NCBI RefSeq assembly: GCF_004118375.1
Contig: NZ_SDHX01000001.1
Location: 620,001-684,000 of the forward strand
Direction: 5' to 3'
Source of the DNA: Oleiharenicola lentus
GTDB lineage: Bacteria > Verrucomicrobiota > Verrucomicrobiia > Opitutales > Opitutaceae
Length of the DNA: 64,000 nt
The position numbers and the translations under genes are program-made. The notes under the pieces are model-generated. The model saw only the letters and a program-made list of their open reading frames with translations. It had not been told where the DNA came from and searched no databases. Numbering within the stretch: position 1 is the first letter of the stretch; every line of letters starts with the position of its first letter. Positions 25,447 to 32,695 of the stretch are shown here, in pieces.

Positions 25447-26580
25447 TCAGTCCAGCGTCTGCCGGTAGCGCTTCACACCGACGGTCATCGCCGCGACGAG
25501 GAACAGCAGCAGCGGCCACAGGTGAGGCAGGATCTCGGCCACCCCGTTGCCCTTCAGCAGGATTCCGCGCACGATGCGCAGGAAGTGCGTGAGCGGTAGG
25601 CAGGAGCCCAGCCACTGCGCCCAGTCCGGCATGCCCCGGAAAGGGAACATGAAACCGGAAAGCAGGATCGAGGGCAGGAAGAAGAAGAACGCCATCTGCA
25701 CGGCCTGCAGCTGGTTCTTGGCCAGGGTCGAGAACGTGATGCCCATGGCCAGGTTGGCGGCGATGAAGAAGAAGGCGACGACGTAGAGCAGCGGCAGACT
25801 GCCCACCATCGGCACCTGAAAAAGATACTTCGCGGCGAGGAGGATGAGCGTCACCTGCACGTAGCCGACGACGATGTAGGGCACGATCTTTCCGGTCATG
25901 ACCTCGCCGGGCCGGACGGGTGTGGCGAGGAGGTTTTCCATCGTGCCGCGTTCGCGTTCGCGGGTGATCGCCAGGCCGGTGATCACGACCATCGTCATCG
26001 TGAGCACCACGCCCATGAGGCCGGGCACGACGTTGTATTGGGTGATGTTCTCGGGGTTGTAGTGCGCGTGAACCTGCAGGTCCACCGGGCCGGCCGTGCC
26101 GCGCAACCGGGCCAGCGGTCCGGTGAGGTCACGGTCCAGGGCGCTGGCCGCGAGGGTGCGCACCGCCGCCACCGCCGGACCAACCGCCGCCGGGTCGGTG
26201 GCGTCGGCCTCGACCAGCAGCGCGGGCCGTTCACCGCGCAGGAGCTTGCGGGTGAAGTCCTCGGGGATGTTGATCACAAACTGCACCTCGCCCAGCTGGA
26301 GCAGGCGGTGGGCTTCCTCCTCGGTGGCGGCCTCGCGCACCAGGGAGAAGTAACCGCTGGTCTTCAGCGCGGACACGAGGGCGCGCGCATACGGGCCCTG
26401 GTCGGCGGCACGGAGGGCGGCGGGCAGGTGCTTCGGGTCGGTGTTGATCGCGAATCCGAAGAGCGTGAGCTGCAGCAGCGGGATGCCGACCATCATGCCG
26501 AAGGTCACGCGGTCACGCTTCATCTGGATGAACTCCTTGAGCACGACGGCCCAGAAGCGATGGAAAGCGAAGCGCCTCAT
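25447..26580 (-). CDS. ABC-2 type transporter permease
   Basis: A 377-residue permease with the ABC-2 layout: one N-terminal helix (FGMMVGIPLLQLTLFGFAI), a large periplasmic loop (about 40-175), then five helices, with ITRERERGTMENLLATPVRP as the conserved cytoplasmic coupling loop and FFFLPSILLSGFMFPFRGMP near the end. It is similar to YbhS/YbhR-type permeases. It overlaps the ATPase gene by ATGA, so the two are translationally coupled. Only one permease gene is present; a homodimer is likely, whereas the E. coli ybh operon has two. It is the last gene of the TetR-HlyD-ABC operon. Confidence 0.92.
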   Translation of the reverse strand: MRRFAFHRFWAVVLKEFIQMKRDRVTFGMMVGIPLLQLTLFGFAINTDPKHLPAALRAADQGPYARALVSALKTSGYFSLVREAATEEEAHRLLQLGEVQFVINIPEDFTRKLLRGERPALLVEADATDPAAVGPAVAAVRTLAASALDRDLTGPLARLRGTAGPVDLQVHAHYNPENITQYNVVPGLMGVVLTMTMVVITGLAITRERERGTMENLLATPVRPGEVMTGKIVPYIVVGYVQVTLILLAAKYLFQVPMVGSLPLLYVVAFFFIAANLAMGITFSTLAKNQLQAVQMAFFFFLPSILLSGFMFPFRGMPDWAQWLGSCLPLTHFLRIVRGILLKGNGVAEILPHLWPLLLFLVAAMTVGVKRYRQTLD

Positions 26581-27506
26581 TTGAAATTATCCTCCGCGCG
26601 ATCCATCAGGGAGATGAACACGTCCTCCAAGCTCGAGGAGATCTCCCGGCACTCGTGGGCCGGAGTGCTCACGGCGCTGATGGCCGCCGCGAGCCGGGCG
26701 GCCTCGTGCCCGCTCACGTGGAGCGTGTTGCCGAAGGCGACAACCTGCTCGACTCCGGGGCGTCCGCGCAGCGCAGCGGCGATGCGGGCGAGATTCGGGC
26801 CGGCGACGCTCCAGGTGGTGAGCCGGGCCGCCGCGAGCACGTCGGCCAGCGAGCCGCGCGTGAGCAGGTTGCCATAGGCGAGGTAGGCGAGCCGGTGGCA
26901 GCGCTCGGCCTCGTCCATGTAGTGCGTGGTGATAAGCACGGTGAGGCCTTCGGCGGCGAGGCGGTGGATCTCGTCCCAAAAATCGCGCCGGGCCTTCGGG
27001 TCCACGCCGGCAGTCGGTTCGTCCAGCAGGAGCAGCTGCGGCGTGTGGATGAGCGAGGCGGCGAGGGCCAGACGCTGCTTCCAGCCGCCGGAAAGTTCGC
27101 CCGCCAGCTGGTGGCTGCGATTGGCCAGACCGAGGCGCTCCAGGCTCTGCTGCACGGCGGAGCGCCGGTCGGGCACGTCGTAGAGGCGGGCGATGAAATC
27201 CAGGTTCTCCCGGATGCTGAGGTCTTCGTAGTAGCTGAACCGCTGGGTCATGTAGCCGACGTGGCGCTTGATGTCAGCCTGTTGCGTGCGCACGTCGAAG
27301 CCGAGGCAGGTGCCGGTGCCGGCATCGGGTGTGAGCAGCCCGCAGAGCATGCGGATGAACGTGGTCTTGCCGCTGCCGTTGGGGCCGAGGAAACCGTAGA
27401 TTTCCCCGCGCTTCACCTGCAGGTCGATGCCGTTGACGACGGTCTTCGCCCCGAAGCGTTTGGTCACGCCGGTGACGTCGATGGCGAAGGAGGAGGAGGA
27501 AGGCAT
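26577..27506 (-). CDS. ABC transporter ATP-binding protein
   Basis: A 309-residue ATPase. Walker A is GPNGSGKTT, the Q-loop is in YMTQRFSYYEDLS, the signature is LSGGWKQRLALAAS, Walker B is LLLLDEPTAGVDP, and the switch His is in ITTHYMDEAE. The C-terminal 90 residues are a regulatory extension typical of drug-efflux ABC-2 ATPases (CcmA/YbhF-like, one nucleotide-binding domain). It drives the permease encoded by the next gene (ATGA overlap). The HlyD gene lies upstream across a 26-bp gap occupied by a palindromic repeat. Confidence 0.94.
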   Translation of the reverse strand: MPSSSSFAIDVTGVTKRFGAKTVVNGIDLQVKRGEIYGFLGPNGSGKTTFIRMLCGLLTPDAGTGTCLGFDVRTQQADIKRHVGYMTQRFSYYEDLSIRENLDFIARLYDVPDRRSAVQQSLERLGLANRSHQLAGELSGGWKQRLALAASLIHTPQLLLLDEPTAGVDPKARRDFWDEIHRLAAEGLTVLITTHYMDEAERCHRLAYLAYGNLLTRGSLADVLAAARLTTWSVAGPNLARIAAALRGRPGVEQVVAFGNTLHVSGHEAARLAAAISAVSTPAHECREISSSLEDVFISLMDRAEDNFK

Positions 27507-27512
27507 CGAAGG

Positions 27513-27535
27513 AGGCCGGCCGGAGACCGGCCCTA
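27513..27535. repeat. GGTCGGAGACCGG-family palindrome inside the efflux operon
   Basis: GGCCGGCCGGAGACCGGCCC is followed by TA. On the minus strand, the hlyD-type gene ends ...AAG-TAG and runs straight into GGCCGGTCTCCGGCCGGCC, so its stop codon is on the repeat edge. The element fills nearly all of the gap to the ATPase gene. Confidence 0.78.
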
Positions 27536-28498
27536 CTTGGCCGTTGTGACTTCGACGGGCTGACCGGGGTGAAGGTCGCGGGCGACGGCGGCGTCGAAGG
27601 TCGCCTCGACCATGAACACGAGTTTGCTGCGGTTCTCGCGGTTGTAGAGGATGGGCGGGGTGTATTCGGGCTGGGGTGAAAGGTAGGTGATGCGCGCGTC
27701 GAGCGGAGACGCCCGGCCTGTGATCACAACCTGCACGCGGTCTCCGGCTTTGATTCCGCCGAAGGCCGCCTCAGGGACAAAGAAGCGGACCTTGATATTC
27801 TCCGGGGGTAGGAGAGTGACGACGGGCAGGGCGGCGGCGACAAACTCGCCCTCCCGATAGAGGGTGTCGTAAATCAGTCCGTCGCGGGGCGCCGTGACGT
27901 TCTTCTGGGCGATGGACCAGCCGGCACGGTCGAGAGCAGCCTGCGCCGCGGCGGCCTCGGCTTCGGCGGCGGTGATAAGGTCGGAGCGGGCGCCAAGCCG
28001 GGCGGTTTCCAACTGCGCGAAAAGTTCAGCCACCTGTTTGACGGCCGCCTCCTGGTTCAGCCGGGCGCGGTCGAAGTCGTCTTCGGAAGCGACTTTGGTT
28101 TCGTGGAGCCGCGTGAGCCGTTCCAGTTCGCGGGTGGCCAGTTCGGCGGCGGCGCGGGTCTGTTCGAGCCGGGCCTCGAGGGCGGCAAGTTCGCTGGGAC
28201 GCTGACCTTTGCGCAGGTCCGCCAGCCGAGCCTGGGCGGCCCGGAGGCGTCCGGCCGCTTCGCCGAGGGCGGCGGATTCGGCGCCCTGCTCCAGCTGGAA
28301 GAGGGGGGTGCCGGCGGTGACGCGGGTCCCTTTGGAGACCGTCAGCTTTTCGAGCCGGCCGGCCAGCGGGGCGGCGAGATGCACGAACTCCCCTTCCAAA
28401 TAGCCTTGGTAAACGGAAGACTCGCGGCGACTGCACGCCACGAGCGACAGCAGGGAAATTGCGCCGAGGGCGACTTTAGCGAGGGAAGAATTTTTCAT
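27533..28498 (-). CDS. HlyD family membrane-fusion lipoprotein
   Basis: A 321-residue periplasmic adaptor. The N-terminus has a lipobox (LLSLVAC, Cys at about 22). A barrel-sandwich half follows (YLEGEFVHLAAPLAGRLEKL), then a long coiled coil (about 75-190, many Ala/Glu/Arg), the second sandwich half (NVTAPRDGLIYDTLYREGEF), and a beta-barrel (IKVRFFVPEAAFGGIKAGDR). It links the inner-membrane ABC pump to an outer-membrane channel, which is not encoded here. The start at 28498 lies inside the TetR gene (23-bp overlap), so the two are coupled. Its stop codon abuts a repeat. Confidence 0.9.
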   Translation of the reverse strand: MKNSSLAKVALGAISLLSLVACSRRESSVYQGYLEGEFVHLAAPLAGRLEKLTVSKGTRVTAGTPLFQLEQGAESAALGEAAGRLRAAQARLADLRKGQRPSELAALEARLEQTRAAAELATRELERLTRLHETKVASEDDFDRARLNQEAAVKQVAELFAQLETARLGARSDLITAAEAEAAAAQAALDRAGWSIAQKNVTAPRDGLIYDTLYREGEFVAAALPVVTLLPPENIKVRFFVPEAAFGGIKAGDRVQVVITGRASPLDARITYLSPQPEYTPPILYNRENRSKLVFMVEATFDAAVARDLHPGQPVEVTTAK

Positions 28499-29114
28499 GT
28501 TCTTTGCGGCCGGCGGGGGTGAGGAGTCCGCCGAAGAAGAGGTCGATGGCCTGCGGCAGCAGGTCGCGGGGGGCGAGGCCGAGCCGGTCGAGGGTGGCGG
28601 GCTGGAGCAGGCCCTGCATGGCATGGAGGAAGAACTCCACGGCGAGGACGGGGCTGATGTCGGTGCGCACCTTGCCGGCGATCTGACCCTCCTCGATGAA
28701 GCGGCCGAAGATGTAGGGGATGTTCTTCTGGCGCATCTCGACGAGCAGGGCGTAGAGCTCCGGGGCGAAGCGTTGAAGGTCGCGCAGGGTGCGGGGGTTG
28801 AGCAGGGCGAGGCGCTGGACGATGCCCTCGGCGAAGCCGCGCAGTTTTTCCGCAAACCCAAGGTGGCGGTTGGCGAGCAGCGCCTCAGCGTCGGCGCGGA
28901 CCTCGCGGCCGAGCTGCTCGAGGACCGCGCGCATGATCTCCTCCTTGCTGCGGAAATGCACGTAGAGCGTCTTTTTGCTCATGCCGAGCTCCGCGGCGAG
29001 ATCGTCCATGGTGCACGCGCAGTAGCCGTGGGCGAAGAAGTGCTCGCGGGCCTGGTGGAGGATGCGCGCGACGGTCGGGTCGGCGGGGGCGGAGGAATGA
29101 GAGGGGGAAGCCAT
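28476..29114 (-). CDS. TetR/AcrR family transcriptional regulator of the efflux operon
   Basis: A 212-residue repressor-type protein. The N-terminal helix-turn-helix is clear (ILHQAREHFFAHGYCACTMD, DLAAELGMSKKTLYVHFRSK). The C-terminal ligand domain resembles the TetR_C group that contains CecR/YbiH-like regulators. It is the first gene of a TetR-HlyD-ABC-permease operon, the same order as E. coli cecR-ybhGFSR, so it probably senses the exported compound. A perfect 10-bp inverted repeat lies 9 bp upstream of its start and is the likely operator. Confidence 0.92.
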   Translation of the reverse strand: MASPSHSSAPADPTVARILHQAREHFFAHGYCACTMDDLAAELGMSKKTLYVHFRSKEEIMRAVLEQLGREVRADAEALLANRHLGFAEKLRGFAEGIVQRLALLNPRTLRDLQRFAPELYALLVEMRQKNIPYIFGRFIEEGQIAGKVRTDISPVLAVEFFLHAMQGLLQPATLDRLGLAPRDLLPQAIDLFFGGLLTPAGRKEHEKFFPR

Positions 29115-29123
29115 TAAAATCCT

Positions 29124-29153
29124 AGGAAACTATAAAGGTATCAATAGTTTCCT
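29124..29153 (-). promoter_or_regulatory. Candidate TetR operator, perfect inverted repeat
   Basis: AGGAAACTAT (29124-29133) and ATAGTTTCCT (29144-29153) form an exact 10-bp inverted repeat with a 10-bp spacer. It lies between the TetR start (29114, minus) and the DCC gene start (29212, plus). On the minus strand, TATAGT inside the palindrome could serve as a -10 box, so binding would block the operon promoter. Confidence 0.8.
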
Positions 29154-29211
29154 GCGGCAAGCCATATTTTCCGGCGGTTGCCACCTGGAGCGTGAAAGGC
29201 AGAGTCCGCTC

Positions 29212-29637
29212 ATGTCCGACGCTTATCGCGCACCTGTCCTGCTCTATGACGGCGAGTGCGGGCTGTGTAATTTTGTCGTGCGCCTGTTGTTGCGCACCGA
29301 CCGGCAGGGCCGGCTGCGCTTCTCGCCGTTGCAGGGCGAAAAGGGGCAGGCCTACCTGCGGGTCTGGGGGCTGCCGACGGATGATTTTGACTCGCTGGTC
29401 TTCGTGCCGGACTGGGATGCCCCCGATCGCAGTGCGCCGCTGCTACGCACCGACGGCGCGCTGGCGGCGGCCGCCGTGGTGGGCGGCATTTGGCGGTTGA
29501 TCACATGGGCGCGGGTGCTGCCGGCGTGGGCGCGAGATCCATTCTACAAGCTGGTCGCGCGCACCCGGTATGCGTTGTTCGGCGCATACCGGCCGCGACC
29601 GCTCGCAAAGCCGGAGTGGGGCGAGCGTTTTTTATAG
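29212..29637 (+). CDS. DCC family protein (DUF393, thioredoxin-like)
   Basis: A 141-residue protein with the DCC hallmark: APVLLYDGECGLCNFVVRLL near the N-terminus, whose DGxCxxC dithiol suggests thiol-disulfide chemistry, followed by LRFSPLQGEKGQAYL. Later, GGIWRLITWARVLPAWARDP is a membrane-associated or amphipathic region. The biological role of the family is not established. It is divergent from the TetR operon, with the palindromic operator in between, so it may respond to the same regulator. Confidence 0.9.
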   Translation: MSDAYRAPVLLYDGECGLCNFVVRLLLRTDRQGRLRFSPLQGEKGQAYLRVWGLPTDDFDSLVFVPDWDAPDRSAPLLRTDGALAAAAVVGGIWRLITWARVLPAWARDPFYKLVARTRYALFGAYRPRPLAKPEWGERFL

Positions 29638-29670
29638 GTCCGACGGGCCGCATGGCCCGTGCGATGAAAA

Positions 29671-29698
29671 CAAAAAAGGCCGGACAGAAGTCCAGCCT
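29671..29698 (-). terminator. Rho-independent terminator of the RRM gene
   Basis: On the minus strand, AGGCTGGAC pairs with GTCCGGCCT (one G-U pair) around TTCT and is followed by TTTTTTG. A small GGGCCGCATGGCCCG hairpin just to the left (about 29645-29659) may end the convergent DCC transcript. Confidence 0.82.
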
Positions 29699-29726
29699 CG
29701 GAAAAGTGCTCGTGGGCGAGCGTCGC

Positions 29727-30170
29727 TTATTGGCGCTCGTAGCCGCCGTCGCCACCGCGTTCGCCGCGGAAGCCGCCGCCGCCGCCCCGATCACCACGAT
29801 AACCGCCGCCGCCCCCGCGACCACCGCGGAAACCGCCGCCACCCCCGCGACCGCCGCGGAAGCCACCACCACCGCCGCCGCCCCGGAAACCGCCGCCGCC
29901 ACCCGGAGGACGCTCCTCGCGCGGGCGGGCGATGTTCACGGCGAGAGGACGGTTCTCCATCTGGTGGCCATGGAATTTCTCAACAGCCTTCTGGGCCTCA
30001 TCGGCGCTACCCATCGTCACGAAGGCGAAGCCGCGCGAGCGACCGGTAAACTTGTCGAAGATGATCTCAACGACGCTGACGGTGCCAACCTGGCCGAACA
30101 GGGCTTCAAGATCCTGCGCGGTGCTGGCGAAGGGGAGGTTCCCCACGTAGAGCTTGGAGTTTTCTGACAT
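29727..30170 (-). CDS. RRM-type RNA-binding protein with Gly/Arg-rich tail
   Basis: A 147-residue protein. Residues 6-82 are a single RNA recognition motif with RNP2 KLYVGNLPF and RNP1 RGFAFVTM. Residues 86-147 are a low-complexity tail of GGGFRGGRG-type repeats (RGG boxes). Bacterial single-RRM proteins with such tails are linked to cold response and RNA chaperoning in cyanobacteria and related groups. The upstream 250 bp is long and gene-free and may be a regulated leader. A terminator lies downstream at 29671. Confidence 0.93.
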   Translation of the reverse strand: MSENSKLYVGNLPFASTAQDLEALFGQVGTVSVVEIIFDKFTGRSRGFAFVTMGSADEAQKAVEKFHGHQMENRPLAVNIARPREERPPGGGGGFRGGGGGGGFRGGRGGGGGFRGGRGGGGGYRGDRGGGGGFRGERGGDGGYERQ

Positions 30171-30451
30171 GTGATGATGAGAGCTGATGCTGCTGCCTTG
30201 CCGCCCGTCCCCGGCTGTCGGATTTCAAATCATCACTGAACACTGGCGCTCACCTGACAATTCTCCGTGGCGGTAGAATCTAACAAACAACCAACCCAAC
30301 AGCGTGCAGGCTGTCCGGACCGGCCGGGGTGGCAAGCGCCTTTTGGCCGCTCGCCGGAACGCCGGCGATGCGATTCTCCCTCTGGAAAAGTGGATTTCCC
30401 CTCTAGAAAATCATTGCCTTGGCAAATCCGGGTTCTATGACGAATAGCACT
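30171..30451. other. 281-bp divergent regulatory gap between RRM and SWIB genes
   Basis: No ORF here is credible. The SWIB-proximal half is less GC-rich, with CTCTGGAAAAGTGGATTTCC and CCTCTAGAAAATCATTGCC, two related TCT(G/A)GAAAA segments. The RRM-proximal half is GC-rich. Both promoters must lie here, but I cannot place convincing -35/-10 pairs. Confidence 0.4.
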
Positions 30452-30721
30452 ATGGCTAAAAAATCCACTCGTAAACCCAACGCCGCTTTCATGAAGCCGG
30501 TTACCCCCAATGCCAAGCTTGCCGCCGTTGTTGGCGACAAGCCGCTGCCCCGCACGGAGCTCACCAAGAAGCTCTGGGCCTACATCAAGAAGAACGGTCT
30601 CCAGGACAAGAAGAACAAGCGCATGATCAACGCCGACGACGCCCTCAAGGCCGTGTTCGGTGGCAAGGCGCAGGTCAGCATGTTCGACATGACCAAGCTG
30701 GTCAGCAAGAACCTGTCCTGA
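30452..30721 (+). CDS. SWIB/MDM2 domain protein
   Basis: An 89-residue protein that is almost entirely a SWIB domain: NAAFMKPVTPNAKLAAVVGD, LPRTELTKKLWAYIKKNGLQ, KNKRMINADDALKAVFGGKA, FDMTKLVSKNLS. SWIB domains are best known from eukaryotic chromatin remodelling complexes, and stand-alone bacterial forms are well known in Chlamydiae and other PVC phyla. A DNA- or chromatin-associated role is assumed but unproven. The ATG at 30452 (MAKKSTRKPN) gives the usual basic N-terminus; an in-frame ATG at 30437 would add five residues. It has its own strong terminator. Confidence 0.93.
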   Translation: MAKKSTRKPNAAFMKPVTPNAKLAAVVGDKPLPRTELTKKLWAYIKKNGLQDKKNKRMINADDALKAVFGGKAQVSMFDMTKLVSKNLS

Positions 30722-30745
30722 TTCTCCTCTTAGATCAGACTTTGA

Positions 30746-30780
30746 ACCGCCGCGGAGCAATCCGCGGCGGTTTTGTTTTT
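30746..30780 (+). terminator. Rho-independent terminator of the SWIB gene
   Basis: ACCGCCGCGGA and TCCGCGGCGGT form a perfect 11-bp stem with a GCAA tetraloop, followed by TTTGTTTTT. Confidence 0.93.
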
Positions 30781-30794
30781 GGGTCTCACATGTG

Positions 30795-30878
30795 CTGTCA
30801 TCCTGGGCGAGGCGAAAGATCCCGGCGCACGGCCGCTGCGCACATCATGCTGGATTCTTCGCTGCGCTCAGAATGACA
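30795..30878. repeat. Palindromic repeat with GTCATCCTGGGCG / CGCTCAGAATGACA arms
   Basis: CTGTCATCCTGGGCGAGGCG...GATCCCGG is mirrored by GGATTCTTCGCTGCGCTCAG and AATGACA. It is the same family as 7445-7533. A GCGCACGGCCGCTGCGC palindrome sits in the centre. The element directly precedes the EamA gene, whose ATG overlaps its edge. Confidence 0.8.
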
Positions 30879-31864
30879 TGGCGAAGCTGATGATGAATTC
30901 CTCCGGTCCCCTTCACCGTCGTGCGATCCTCGGCCTGCTGATCGCGAATCTTTTATGGGGGCTGAGCTTTCCGCTCATCAAGGCGATGGGGCAGGAGCAG
31001 CTCCAGCTCGTGCCGGCGAGCAGCAGCTGGTTCATCACGACCCTCACGGTGGCCTCGCGCTTCGTGCTCGCGACGGCCGTGATGCTGCTGCTCGCGCGCG
31101 CGCAGCTCGCGGAACTGAAGGCGGGCGAACTGCGGCAAGGGGTGTGGCTCGGCCTGACGCTGGGCGCGGGCCTGCTGCTGCAGGTGGACGGACTCCAGTT
31201 CACCTCGGCGTCAACCTCGGCGTTTCTCACGCAGTTCTATGCGATCATGATCCCCGCGGTTGTCGCGCTGCGGGCACGGCGGTCGCCGCCGCCGGTCGTG
31301 TGGGCCTGCGCGGCGCTCGTGCTCGCGGGTGTGGCGATCCTGGGGCGGTTTGACTGGCGGGCGCTGCATCTCGGGCGGGGCGAAATGGAAACCCTGCTCA
31401 GCTCGGTCTTCTTCATGGTCCAAATCTTCGTGCTCGAAGACGCGCGCTATGCCGGCAACCGCGCGCTCGCCGTGACCGCGGTGATGTTCACGACGGTGGC
31501 CGTAGTATTCGGCGGACTCGCGCTCGTCACCGCACCGACACCGGCCGATTGCCTGCGGCCCTGGACCTCAGGTTCCTGGCTCGCCTTCCTGGGGCTGCTC
31601 ACGCTGTTCTGCACGCTCGGCTCATTCACGCTCATGGTGCGCTGGCAGCCGCACATCACGGCGACCGAGGCCGGGCTCATCTACTGCATCGAGCCGGTGT
31701 TCGCGTCCGTGATGGCCCTCTTCCTGCCCGCGCTATTCTCGCGCTGGGCGGGCTTCGACTACGCCAACGAGTCGCTCACCTGGCAGCTGCTCGCCGGCGG
31801 CGGCTTGATCACGCTGGCCAATGTGCTGCTGCAGTTGAAGCCGCCGGCGAGGAGGACGGCGTAG
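30878..31864 (+). CDS. EamA/DMT family transporter
   Basis: A 328-residue inner-membrane protein with ten hydrophobic helices in two EamA repeats (LGLLIANLLWGLSFPLIKAM ... and TLLSSVFFMVQIFVL ... ITATEAGLIYCIEPVFASVM). The family exports metabolites or amino acids; the substrate is unknown. The start is uncertain: 30878 (MAKLMMNSSG), 30890 and 30893 are in frame and close. Anything further upstream would be translated repeat. A related EamA transporter is encoded on the other strand at 32692. Confidence 0.88.
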   Translation: MAKLMMNSSGPLHRRAILGLLIANLLWGLSFPLIKAMGQEQLQLVPASSSWFITTLTVASRFVLATAVMLLLARAQLAELKAGELRQGVWLGLTLGAGLLLQVDGLQFTSASTSAFLTQFYAIMIPAVVALRARRSPPPVVWACAALVLAGVAILGRFDWRALHLGRGEMETLLSSVFFMVQIFVLEDARYAGNRALAVTAVMFTTVAVVFGGLALVTAPTPADCLRPWTSGSWLAFLGLLTLFCTLGSFTLMVRWQPHITATEAGLIYCIEPVFASVMALFLPALFSRWAGFDYANESLTWQLLAGGGLITLANVLLQLKPPARRTA

Positions 31865-31876
31865 GCGTTTGCCCAT

Positions 31877-31933
31877 GTAGGGTCGGGCCTGGGGTGGACC
31901 TCACGGCCGAGGTCGGCGCAAGCGCCGACCTTA
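31877..31933. repeat. GTAGGGTCGG-type repeat at the lipase stop codon
   Basis: GTAGGGTCGGGCCTGGGGTG is followed by the hairpin AGGTCGGCGC-AAG-CGCCGACCT. On the minus strand, the hydrolase coding sequence ends CCCTC-TAA and continues GGTCGGCGCTTGCGCCGACC, so the TAA sits at the repeat edge. It lies between convergent genes and may act as a bidirectional end. Confidence 0.75.
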
Positions 31934-32695
31934 GAGGGAAGACGGAGCGGCAGCAGGCTTCGTGGGTGCGCGCTCTTCATTTCGCCTGAATTTTCCCTCG
32001 CGCAGGAAGGAGCGGACCTGGTCAACGACCTCCTTCCGCCACAGCATCAGGGTGTGCGAGTAGGGCACGACGAGGAAATCCTTCATGCCCTCCAGCCGGG
32101 CGGACTCGATGGTCACGGCGCCGTCGTTCTTGCCGCCGAGGGCCTGGCCGAAAACGGGATTTACCGCCACCTCTCCGGCGATGATGCCGACGTCGAAATC
32201 CGCCGGCCCGAGGGTCTTCACGATGGCGTCCTCCCCGGTGCCGAGGCGCACCAGGTTTCCGCCGAGGAATTTTTTTAGCAGGGCATTTTCCTTGGCCACA
32301 TCGGCGGCGGTGCTGCCGTGATTCGGCGGGCCGATCATCACGACGCGGCCGAGGTTGGCGGGCCGGGCGTCCTTGATCAGTTTGCGCACGATCAGGCTGC
32401 CCAGGGAGTGGGTCACGAAATGCAGGCGCGGCGCACGGGCGACGTCGTGTTTCTTGAGGTGCGCGGGCAGGTATTCGCCGGCGAGCTGCTCGAAGGGCAT
32501 CCGGCGCGACGGGTAGGAAATACTGACCGTGCGGTAGCCCTCGGCGCGCAGGGCCGACTCCAGGCGCTTCATCACGTAGGAGCGCATGCCGATGCCGTGC
32601 AGCAACACCACGCAGTCGGGCACGGCGGGCTTTTCGCGGGCGGGCATGGCGGTCAGACAAAGCAGGCCGGCGAGGAAGGCGAGCAGGTGTTTCAT
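31931..32695 (-). CDS. Secreted PGAP1/lipase-like alpha/beta hydrolase
   Basis: A 254-residue exported hydrolase. The signal peptide MKHLLAFLAGLLCLTAMPA precedes CVVLLHGIGMRSYVMKRLE (oxyanion hole). Next come the nucleophile elbow VTHSLGSLIVRKL with Ser, VVMIGPPNHGS, NDGAVTIESA (acid residue region) and SHTLML (catalytic His). This pattern fits lipases and PGAP1-like esterases; the substrate is open. It overlaps the upstream EamA gene by ATGA, so the two are coupled. Its stop codon abuts a palindromic repeat. Confidence 0.88.
   Translation of the reverse strand: MKHLLAFLAGLLCLTAMPAREKPAVPDCVVLLHGIGMRSYVMKRLESALRAEGYRTVSISYPSRRMPFEQLAGEYLPAHLKKHDVARAPRLHFVTHSLGSLIVRKLIKDARPANLGRVVMIGPPNHGSTAADVAKENALLKKFLGGNLVRLGTGEDAIVKTLGPADFDVGIIAGEVAVNPVFGQALGGKNDGAVTIESARLEGMKDFLVVPYSHTLMLWRKEVVDQVRSFLREGKFRRNEERAPTKPAAAPSSL

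Noticed and set aside
29750-29920. Dense short repeats that could suggest a CRISPR or satellite array
   Set aside because: These are the Gly/Arg-rich codons of the RRM protein tail; there are no regularly spaced unique spacers.
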